DNA of 34,189 nt from Planctomycetota bacterium (GTDB lineage: Bacteria > Planctomycetota > Phycisphaerae > Sedimentisphaerales > Anaerobacaceae). The stretch is taken from positions 2,157-36,345 of the forward strand of contig JAMCWO010000261.1 in assembly GCA_023481165.1 (NCBI GenBank), read 5' to 3'. Made by a program: the position numbers and the translations under genes. The notes below the pieces were generated by a model. The model did no database searches, was not told the DNA's origin, and saw only the letters and a list, made by a program, of their open reading frames with translations. Position 1 is the first letter of the stretch. Every line of letters begins with the position of its first letter. Below, in pieces: positions 16,513 through 23,067 of this stretch.

Positions 16513-17694
16513 GAGATAAGCTTTGATTTCGATACGGTGCACGACCGCCGGGGTACCGACAGCCTGAAGTGGAACCGGTACAGGGACCGGGACGTGATCC
16601 CGATGTGGGTGGCCGACATGGACTTTCGGTCGCCACAGCCTGTGGTTGAGGCGCTCCACCGGCGGGTGGAACAAGGGATTTTCGGCTATGCGTCGCCGCC
16701 ACCCGAGCTCGTGCAGGTGGTCGTGGCGACGATGTGGGAGAAGTACCGATGGAAGATTGAGCCGTCGTGGCTCGTGTGGCTGCCGGGTGTGGTGCCGGCG
16801 TTGAACGTGGTGTGTCAGGCGTATGGAGGTCAGGGCGATGAGGTGGTAACCTTCACACCGGTCTATCCGCCGTTCCTGACCGCACCGCCCCGAGGCACAA
16901 AGGTGTTGCGGACCATTCCGTTGCGGCGGGAGAGCAACCTGTACACGTTCGATGCCGAGCGATTGGAGAGGGAAATATCGTCGCGCACGCGGATTCTGCT
17001 GCTATGCAACCCGCACAATCCCGTGGGCCGAAGATACGAGCGCGAGGAGATCGAGCGCATCGCACAAATAGGCGTCGCCCATGACCTTGTGATCTGCTCC
17101 GACGAAATTCACTGTGACCTGATCCTCGATGGCGGCTCGCACGTGCCGACTGCGACGTTGGGGGCCGAGATCGCCGCACGCACGATTACGCTGATGGCCC
17201 CGAGCAAGACCTTCAACATCCCGGGCCTGAACTGCGCCTTTGCCATTATCGAAAACCCCGAGCTGCGCACGAAGTTCAAGAAGGTGCGCGAGGGCCTGGT
17301 GCCCGGCACAAATGTGCTGGGCTACACCGCTTGCCTGGCCGCATACCGTGATGGCGAGCCTTGGAGAGCGGCCCTGATCGACTACTTGCGCGACAATAAG
17401 GAGATCGTCCGGCGGTTCATCCACGATGAGGTCGCGCCGCTGTCGATGGACGATGTCCAGGCGACCTACCTGGCCTGGATCGATACCCGGGCACTGGGTT
17501 TGCCCAAGCCCGCCCGCTTCTTCGAGCAATTTGGCGTCGCCCTGTTCGACGGCCGGGAGTTTCAAGGCGAGGGTTTCGTGCGGTTGAACTTCGCATGTCC
17601 CCGCAGCATCCTTGCCGAGGCGCTCCAGCGGCTGCGACGGGCCGTCGAGAGTCTCGCGAAACCGTCCGGTCGAGATGCGGAAGTCCCGCTGTGA
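16510..17694 (+). CDS. MalY/PatB-type PLP aminotransferase (cystathionine beta-lyase)
   Basis: A 394-residue fold-type I PLP enzyme. The start FDTVHDRRGTDSLKWNRY and PMWVADMDF are the hallmark of the MalY/PatB subgroup, whose members cleave cystathionine or cysteine conjugates (C-S lyase). The sequence shows GYASPP, VWLPGVVPALN, CNPHNPVGR (Asn pairing with PLP), SDEIHCDL (Asp to the pyridine N), MAPSKTFNIPGL with the Schiff-base lysine K233, and VRLNFACP with the carboxylate-binding Arg. Length is normal. The gene stands alone, divergent from the galactokinase-like gene and converging on the glycosyltransferase with 17 bp between the stops. Confidence 0.92.
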   Translation: MEISFDFDTVHDRRGTDSLKWNRYRDRDVIPMWVADMDFRSPQPVVEALHRRVEQGIFGYASPPPELVQVVVATMWEKYRWKIEPSWLVWLPGVVPALNVVCQAYGGQGDEVVTFTPVYPPFLTAPPRGTKVLRTIPLRRESNLYTFDAERLEREISSRTRILLLCNPHNPVGRRYEREEIERIAQIGVAHDLVICSDEIHCDLILDGGSHVPTATLGAEIAARTITLMAPSKTFNIPGLNCAFAIIENPELRTKFKKVREGLVPGTNVLGYTACLAAYRDGEPWRAALIDYLRDNKEIVRRFIHDEVAPLSMDDVQATYLAWIDTRALGLPKPARFFEQFGVALFDGREFQGEGFVRLNFACPRSILAEALQRLRRAVESLAKPSGRDAEVPL

Positions 17695-17711
17695 ATCCCC
17701 GCGAGTCGCGC

Positions 17712-18737
17712 TCACGGGAAGGCTGGATCGCCACCATTGACCCCTCGATGGGGCAGGAATCGCGTGGGATCCGGACCTTGCGCCCGGCTCTCCCCGTGGG
17801 CCGTAATGGGCTTCGTCTTCGGCATCGGCCAAGATCGCGAGCGGATAAACCAGGCGCGTCGGAGACGGTCCCAACCGGTAATGCCCAGGGCCGCCAGCCG
17901 TGACAGCGCTCGGCCGCTGGCAACGAGGCGTTCCGCCAGCAGTTTTCGCTCCGCCCTGTGAAGATCGGATCGGAGATACCTGCGGATTTGAAGATCGGGG
18001 ATGGACTCCTGCCCCAGAACCTTCCGATCAATGTACTCGATACTTTGGTAGAGGCGGGCGGGTTGTCGCATAGCGGCGGCCCACAGGCCGGGAGTGTCAT
18101 GGCCTCCGCACCATACGGCCAACGGCTCCCGGATGAAGGCCCACGGCCCGCGCAGGGCAAGGCGCAAGGCCAGATCGTGATCTTCCATAAGCCACAGTCG
18201 CTCATCAAAATCTCGGCATTGCAGGAGGAACTCTCTGCGAACCAGTGCCGCTTGGCAAAAGAGCACAAACCGCGTGGCCAGGACCGCCGCAGGGTTGAGC
18301 CACAATCCTTCCGGCTCTCTCATATTCACCCAGGCGATGGCGAAGGAGCTTGCCTCTCTCCTCTTCGGCATCTTCATGAGGGTGTTGCACAGGCAGCACG
18401 GCACGGCCGGACCCGCGTCCTGCAGGAGGGCCACCTGACGCTCGAGCTTGGTGGTGAGCCATAGGTCGTCGGAATCCAGGAACGCGATCAGATCGCCTTC
18501 GGACTCCCGAATGCCACGGTTCCTGGCCGCCGCCGGGCCCGCATTGCCCTGGCGAACATATACGATCGCACTTCCATAGGCTTTCAGCACTTCCGGTGTC
18601 TCATCGGTGGAACCATCGTCAACCACAATGACATGAACGGGCCGATAGGTCTGATGGAGAACGGAGTCGATGGCCCGCGTCACGATCCCGGCGCGGTTGA
18701 ACGTCGGGATGATGATGGACACTAACGGATAGCCCAT
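17712..18737 (-). CDS. Family 2 glycosyltransferase
   Basis: A 341-residue GT-A glycosyltransferase that would transfer a nucleotide-activated sugar, probably in polysaccharide or glycoprotein synthesis at the cytosolic side of the membrane. It has the start PLVSIIIPTFNRAG, the nucleotide-binding VVDDGSTDET (D40-D41), NAGPAAARNRGI and the metal motif LDSDD (88-91). WLMEDHDLALRLALRG (E185-D186) gives the catalytic base position. No transmembrane segments are visible. The C-terminal 60 residues are Arg/Pro-rich and not typical. The ATG at 18737 follows AGAGGTGAGG. The acceptor is unknown. Confidence 0.9.
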   Translation of the reverse strand: MGYPLVSIIIPTFNRAGIVTRAIDSVLHQTYRPVHVIVVDDGSTDETPEVLKAYGSAIVYVRQGNAGPAAARNRGIRESEGDLIAFLDSDDLWLTTKLERQVALLQDAGPAVPCCLCNTLMKMPKRREASSFAIAWVNMREPEGLWLNPAAVLATRFVLFCQAALVRREFLLQCRDFDERLWLMEDHDLALRLALRGPWAFIREPLAVWCGGHDTPGLWAAAMRQPARLYQSIEYIDRKVLGQESIPDLQIRRYLRSDLHRAERKLLAERLVASGRALSRLAALGITGWDRLRRAWFIRSRSWPMPKTKPITAHGESRAQGPDPTRFLPHRGVNGGDPAFP

Positions 18738-19156
18738 TTCCTCACCTCTGACGGATGGCCCGCCGCGAGAAAAGAACTCGTAGTGCGCGGACAGCCACGC
18801 GGGCCGCCGGCAACGGAAGATCAGGCAACTCCGGCCGTGTATTTTTCCGTGATATTATCGGGCACACTGTTGCACGTACCCCAAGCCGGGAACTCCGACG
18901 TTCCCTTGGTGCGCCCATTTTCGCCAGCGAGTCCGAGTGCGCGGCAGTCACACAGCGGCCTCAGGGTAGCTATAAAGTCGGGCTGCCTCTTTTAGGGAAT
19001 CTCCCCAATCCGGCCAAGGCATCTACACAGGAGACGTCGAATGTGTGGATTGCTTCTATGGCAGTTGAGTTTTTGGGGGCCTCCGGCCGAAGAATAGCCT
19101 TATGGTACTGCAAAGGGATTGTTTCAGGCAGGTTTATTTGGGATTGGAGTAGCCCG
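18738..19156. other. Intergenic region between glycosyltransferase and mscS
   Basis: This 419-bp divergent region holds no recognised gene. It must carry the promoters of the glycosyltransferase (minus) and the MscS gene (plus). A TATTAT-type sequence near 18853-18858 and TATAAA near 18971 are the best -10 candidates, but neither has a convincing -35. An 18-codon ORF with a good ribosome binding site is listed separately at 19041-19097. Confidence 0.3.
19041..19097 (+). CDS. Possible 18-residue leader ORF before mscS
   Basis: An ATG at 19041 follows AGGAGA at about 6 nt and reads MCGLLLWQLSFWGPPAEE before TAG at 19095-19097, 60 bp upstream of the mscS start. The DNA near its end (GGCCTCCGGCC) can form a small hairpin. 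A regulatory leader is conceivable but unsupported beyond the ribosome binding site. Confidence 0.22.
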   Translation: MCGLLLWQLSFWGPPAEE

Positions 19157-20122
19157 ATGAAAACTGTACGGTTGGCTTTCTTGTTGGCTCTGCTGGGGTC
19201 GAAAGCAGCGTTTGCCGCCGGGAGCGGCTCGGCCCGGGCGGCCGGTGAAGGCGGTGCCGGCGCTAGTCCGATCCTGTCCGGCAGTATTCACGAAATCATA
19301 AGCCGGTTGTCCGCTCTCGTCGCGCAATATGGACTGAACCTCATCGGTGCCCTGGCGATCTTTGTCGTGGGCCGATGGGTGGCAAAGTCGGTCTCGTCCT
19401 TGCTCAGCAAGGCTTTGACCAAGGCCAAAGTGGACGCGACCCTTGTGCCTTTTATTGAGAATCTGGCCTACACGGGCATGCTGGTGTTCATCATCATTGC
19501 CGCGTTGGCCAAGTTGGGGGTCCAGACGGCCTCGGTTGTCGCCGTGCTGGGTGCGGCGGGGTTGGCGGTGGGCCTGGCCCTGCAGGGCTCCCTGGCCAAT
19601 TTCGCCTCCGGCGTCCTGCTGCTGGTCTTCAAGCCTTTTCGTGTAGGCGATTACGTGGAGATTTCAGGCGTGGGCGGAACCGTGCAGGCGATCCATGTGT
19701 TCAATACGGTCCTCAACGACCCAAACAACATCCGCGTCATCGTTCCGAACGGCCAAGTCACGAGCGGGAACATCCTTAACTACACGATCAACGGGACCCG
19801 GCGTATCGATCTGACGGCGAGCGTTTCCTACGACGATGATCTGCGCAAAACTCGGCAGGTGATTGAGAGCGTTCTGGCCGCCGAGCCGAGAATTCTGCCC
19901 GACCCAGCGCCCGTGGTGGCGGTCAAGGAAATGGCCGACAGCAGCGTGGACTTCGCGGTGCGCCCGTGGGTGAAGGTGCCGGATTACTGGTCGGTGTACT
20001 TTGACCTGACGGAGAAGCTCAAGACAGCACTGGAAGAGAACGGCATGACGATCCCGTTCACGACGCAGGAAATTGTCGTCAAAACCGATACTTCGGCCGC
20101 CAGCGTCCTCAAGAGCGCCTGA
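19157..20122 (+). CDS. mscS: MscS-type mechanosensitive channel
   Basis: A 321-residue small-conductance mechanosensitive channel that opens under membrane tension to release solutes at osmotic downshock. After a signal-like N-terminus (1-21) there are membrane segments at about 57-76 and 103-121, then the pore helix region at about 124-155. The Gly/Ala-rich GAAGLAVGLALQGSLANFASGVLLLVFKPFRVGD is characteristic of TM3 of MscS. The cytoplasmic beta domain follows with VPNGQVTSGNILNYT. The start at 19157 is chosen from GGAG about 9 nt upstream. It converges on the barrel protein with only 6 bp between stops. Confidence 0.93.
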   Translation: MKTVRLAFLLALLGSKAAFAAGSGSARAAGEGGAGASPILSGSIHEIISRLSALVAQYGLNLIGALAIFVVGRWVAKSVSSLLSKALTKAKVDATLVPFIENLAYTGMLVFIIIAALAKLGVQTASVVAVLGAAGLAVGLALQGSLANFASGVLLLVFKPFRVGDYVEISGVGGTVQAIHVFNTVLNDPNNIRVIVPNGQVTSGNILNYTINGTRRIDLTASVSYDDDLRKTRQVIESVLAAEPRILPDPAPVVAVKEMADSSVDFAVRPWVKVPDYWSVYFDLTEKLKTALEENGMTIPFTTQEIVVKTDTSAASVLKSA

Positions 20123-20128
20123 CGCGGC

Positions 20129-20896
20129 TCAGAACCGCCAGATCACGCTCAGGCCATATTGGATGGTGTTGTTGCGGGGCTCATACCAGCCGTCGGAGGT
20201 ATTGGACTCCTCGATCCACCAATATTGAACGAACGGTGCGATTGCCAAGTCGGCGGACTTGGCCCGGTGACGCAACTCCACCGAGGCCCTGGCCCCATAC
20301 CCCGGCCATTGGATATTGACCACCCCGTTGTCCACACCGGAGATCTGAACGCCGAGCAGCAGCAGGTCAAACTCACCGCCGAGCCCGATCTGCCAATGGC
20401 CGGCCAACTCGTGGTACGTTTTGAGGCCCAGCGGCAAATAGAAGTAATTCGATTGCCGATCGTAACCCGCCGGGTCTTGACCCGCATAATCGTTCAGGCC
20501 CCGATACCCCGCGCCGGCGTAGAACAGGTTATCCCAAGCCTCCACCGGCCAGGGCTGGCCCCAGAGCAGCCGCAGGTTGAGCAGGAAGTCGCTATCGCCC
20601 TCCATTGTGTAGGGCGTGCCGTCGGTGAGGGAGCCTCCGTAGTCTACCCTGCCGACCGCGAACTTGCCATCCACCCGGAACAGTCCGTGCGGCCGGTAGC
20701 GCGTGTAGGAGGCGGCCACGCCATAGAGCAGGCCGTCAATCTTCATCGTGCCCGGCTCGGTGTAGCGATAATAAGAGACCTCCGGCGCGACCTCCCAGCG
20801 CGGCCCGGTCAGCATCTGTTCCACGTTTCCGTTCGTCTGCCCATCTTCCCCCGTGCCGAGCAAGACGCAAACCATCAGCATCTGCAACGCGTTCAT
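20129..20896 (-). CDS. Probable outer-membrane beta-barrel protein
   Basis: A 255-residue protein. A short hydrophobic N-terminus (MNALQMLMVCVLL) could be an export signal. The rest alternates polar and aromatic/hydrophobic residues in strand-length pieces such as WEVAPEVSYYRYTEPG, YGVAASYTRYRPHG, LFYAGAGYRGL and ASVELRHRAKSADLAIAPFVQYWWIEES. The final strand IQYGLSVIWRF ends in Phe, the usual outer-membrane insertion signal. The function is unknown; an adhesin, small porin or surface barrel are all possible. The start follows GGAG at about 7 nt. The gene diverges from lexA across 375 bp. Confidence 0.7.
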   Translation of the reverse strand: MNALQMLMVCVLLGTGEDGQTNGNVEQMLTGPRWEVAPEVSYYRYTEPGTMKIDGLLYGVAASYTRYRPHGLFRVDGKFAVGRVDYGGSLTDGTPYTMEGDSDFLLNLRLLWGQPWPVEAWDNLFYAGAGYRGLNDYAGQDPAGYDRQSNYFYLPLGLKTYHELAGHWQIGLGGEFDLLLLGVQISGVDNGVVNIQWPGYGARASVELRHRAKSADLAIAPFVQYWWIEESNTSDGWYEPRNNTIQYGLSVIWRF

Positions 20897-21151
20897 CGTG
20901 CCACTCCGAAAGGGCCGATCCGTCCGACAAGAGGGCGCTTACGCCTGCGAACACACCTGCCGGTCGCGACATCGGCCGCCGGGAGAACTTCGTCCATTCT
21001 CCGCGAAAACCTGCAAAAAATCGTTGGTGGCGACCCCGGGAAACCGCGGCAGCAGGCCGTGCGGCGGAAACGTCTGCCCGGTGCGAGAGGGGATGAGCCC
21101 CGTTGGACCTGCCGGGGTGAAAAAAATTTTCACAAAAATGCCAAATTCCGG
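20897..21151. other. Divergent intergenic region upstream of lexA
   Basis: No gene is recognised here. The lexA-proximal end holds an AT-rich inverted repeat at 21117-21133 (arms GTGAAAA and TTTTCAC around AAA) and further A-runs to about 21147. They are placed where an UP element for the lexA promoter would be. No convincing promoter for the divergent barrel gene was found. Confidence 0.35.
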
Positions 21152-21180
21152 TTGACGCGGTGGTCGAACCACCATATATT
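21152..21180 (+). promoter_or_regulatory. lexA promoter with embedded operator palindrome
   Basis: TTGACG (21152-21157) and TATATT (21175-21180) are 17 bp apart, a strong sigma-70 promoter. The spacer is filled by the 15-bp palindrome at 21159-21173, GGTGGT-CGA-ACCACC, with perfect 6-bp arms. A repressor bound there would block RNA polymerase. LexA autoregulation makes LexA the natural candidate, but binding is not shown. Confidence 0.72.
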
Positions 21181-21271
21181 GATGCCTGGTTTCCAGGAAA
21201 TAGTGGCTGGAAGGATCGTGTAGTGTCCATCCGAGCGGGCTGGGCGACAGACAAAATTTGAGGGGTTGCGT

Positions 21272-21892
21272 ATGGAGCCATTGACACCGAAACAAAAGCA
21301 GGTATTGGAGTTCATCACGGCCCGGCTGGACGAGGGTCTCCCACCGAGCCAGCAGGAGATGGCGGACCATTTCGGCCTGGTGCAGAACGCCGCGTATCAA
21401 TTGGTCAGCTATTTGCGCAAAAAGGGCTATGTGATCGATACCGGAGGGCACCGGGGGCTGCGCTTATCGCCGGAATACCTGGCACAGCGGAGGGAGACGG
21501 AGGGGCTCCCCATTCTCGGCCGGGTGGCGGCGGGTACACCGATCCTGGCCGAAGAGAATATCGAAGGCTATATGAGCGTGGAGAAACTGTTCGGGCGCAG
21601 GGAGGGGACGTTTCTGCTGCGAGTCCGCGGAGACAGCATGGTCGATGAGGGAATCATGGATGGCGACTTGGTCGTCGTCCAGGGCGGCTCGACCATTGCG
21701 GACGGGCAGATCGGGATCGTCCTGCTGGATGATGAGGCAACGGTCAAGCGGGTGTCCATCCAGAAGGACCGGATCGCCCTCAAACCGGCCAACCATAAGG
21801 CCGGCTATAAGACGCGGTATATCAAGCGGTTCGATAAGAACGTTCGGATTCTCGGCAAAGTGGTCGGCTGCGTCCGAACGAGTGTAAAATGA
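21272..21892 (+). CDS. lexA: LexA repressor (SOS response)
   Basis: A 206-residue SOS repressor that cleaves itself when RecA is activated by single-stranded DNA. The N-terminal winged helix (residues 1-65) has LTPKQKQVLEFI and SQQEMADHFGL-VQNAAYQLVSYLRKKGY. The recognition helix differs from the common 'SPxAxxxHLxAL', so a non-canonical operator is expected. The cleavage site is A87-G88 in GRVAAGTP, with catalytic Ser122 in RGDSMVDEG and Lys159 in ATVKRV; spacing agrees with E. coli LexA. The ATG at 21272 follows AGGGG; an in-frame TTG at 21266 lies too close to that site. It leads the lexA-DUF72-dnaE-like cassette. Confidence 0.95.
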   Translation: MEPLTPKQKQVLEFITARLDEGLPPSQQEMADHFGLVQNAAYQLVSYLRKKGYVIDTGGHRGLRLSPEYLAQRRETEGLPILGRVAAGTPILAEENIEGYMSVEKLFGRREGTFLLRVRGDSMVDEGIMDGDLVVVQGGSTIADGQIGIVLLDDEATVKRVSIQKDRIALKPANHKAGYKTRYIKRFDKNVRILGKVVGCVRTSVK

Positions 21893-21919
21893 AAGCAGGA
21901 ATGCTCTGAATCCCAAATA

Positions 21920-21997
21920 TGTCAGTGCGAGCGAAGCGAAGCAATCTCCCATCCTGCGGCTTGAGATTGCTTCGTCGCTGCGCTCCTCGCAATGACA
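21920..21997. repeat. Intergenic palindromic repeat between lexA and DUF72
   Basis: A 78-bp imperfect inverted repeat runs from TGTCAGTGCGAG at 21920 to CTCGCAATGACA ending at 21997. Both arms contain the GAAGCAATCTC core, near 21941 and, inverted, near 21961. The loop is about 15 nt. This 'TGTCATTGCGAG ... GAAGCAATCTC' type is a repeat I know from many unrelated bacterial genomes as a short non-autonomous palindromic element. It may form a hairpin in the transcript and lower expression of the downstream genes. Confidence 0.8.
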
Positions 21998-22079
21998 TGA
22001 ACGACTTGGGTTGGTGAGAGCGTTTCGGTGCTTCGAAGTTTTGCGCCGCGCGCTTGTTTTCGCGACGGGTGAAGGGGCG

Positions 22080-22928
22080 ATGGTTTGTCCTATCTATATC
22101 GGGATCGCGGGGTGGTCCTATCCGGACTGGGAAACGATCGTTTATACGAACCCGAAGGCGGACCAACTGGAATACGTCAGCGGGTACGTCGATTGCATTG
22201 AGATCAACAGCTCGTTTTACCGGCCGCCGGTCGAGAGGAATGCGCGGTCGTGGCTGGACCGAACGGCGGGGCGGCCGGGGTTTTTCTTTACGGCCAAACT
22301 GCACCAGAGTTTCACGCATGAGGGCAAGATCGATCCGGTGGTGGTCAAGCAATTCCATGAGGGTTTTCACCCGCTGCTCGACGCCGGTAAGCTCAAGCAC
22401 CTGCTGGTCCAGTTCCGGTACGATTTCGCGGACCTGCCGGCCGGCCGCGAGCACCTGGGGAGAATCATCAGCCATTTCCAAGATGCCTTCCGCATCGTGG
22501 TCGAGTTGCGGCACAAATCGTGGGAGAAGCCGGACTCTTTAGCCTTTTTGCAGGGCTTGGGCGTGACCGTCGCGAACCTGGACTATCCGGTCTCGCGGCA
22601 GTCTTTCAATCTGCAGCATTGCACGGTCGGCAAAGACGGCTATTTTCGCCTGCACGGCCGCAACGCGGAGAAGTGGTTCAGCAAGGCCGGACGGGACGAA
22701 GTGTATAACTACCACTACAACGAGCAGGAGTTGGCAGGCATCAAGGAGCGGCTCGATGTTCTGGGCAAGGCCCTCGAGTCGCTCACGGTGATCGCGAATA
22801 ACCATTTCCGGGGAGCCGAACTGGCCAATGCTATCGAGTTGAAGGCCCTGGTCAGCGGGCAAAAGCAACCAGTACCAGAGGGGCTTTTGAAAACGTATCC
22901 CAACCTGGCGAAAATCGCTCTGAATTGA
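22080..22928 (+). CDS. DUF72 (YecE-like) TIM-barrel protein
   Basis: A 282-residue member of the DUF72/YecE family, whose biochemical role is not established. The start IYIGIAGWSYPDW and DCIEINSSFYRPP are the family signatures, followed by FFFTAKLHQSFTHEG, LLVQFRYDF, RIVVELRHKSW, YFRLHGRNAEKWF and VIANNHFRGAELANAIEL. The fold resembles xylose-isomerase/endonuclease IV-type barrels, so a nucleic-acid role has been thought possible but is unproven. The ATG at 22080 follows GAAGGGG. It lies between lexA and the DnaE-like gene on the same strand, which suggests it may be part of the damage response (inference). A 16-bp palindrome (22921-22936) overlaps its stop codon. Confidence 0.88.
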   Translation: MVCPIYIGIAGWSYPDWETIVYTNPKADQLEYVSGYVDCIEINSSFYRPPVERNARSWLDRTAGRPGFFFTAKLHQSFTHEGKIDPVVVKQFHEGFHPLLDAGKLKHLLVQFRYDFADLPAGREHLGRIISHFQDAFRIVVELRHKSWEKPDSLAFLQGLGVTVANLDYPVSRQSFNLQHCTVGKDGYFRLHGRNAEKWFSKAGRDEVYNYHYNEQELAGIKERLDVLGKALESLTVIANNHFRGAELANAIELKALVSGQKQPVPEGLLKTYPNLAKIALN

Positions 22929-22936
22929 GCAATTCA
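22921..22936. repeat. 16-bp palindrome at the DUF72 stop codon
   Basis: TGAATTGAGCAATTCA has perfect 7-bp arms around AG and covers the TGA of DUF72. It lies about 130 bp upstream of the DnaE-like gene. It might be a protein-binding site, but it does not resemble the palindrome in the lexA promoter. Confidence 0.3.
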
Positions 22937-23067
22937 AACGGATTGGTTTGTGTGTAACCGAAAATACCAGCGTTTGTATGGCGCAGAGTTTCTGCGCGCT
23001 TGTCGTCTCTTGAATTTCACTTAGGGCAAGCATTCGCTGCGTCATTACGGATTCGGACGGGGAGATT

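Noticed and set aside
16358-16702. N-terminal extension of the galactokinase-like protein
   Set aside because: The extra 115 residues are Arg/Ser/Pro-rich and overlap the divergent PLP-enzyme gene; a good ribosome binding site precedes the ATG at 16357.
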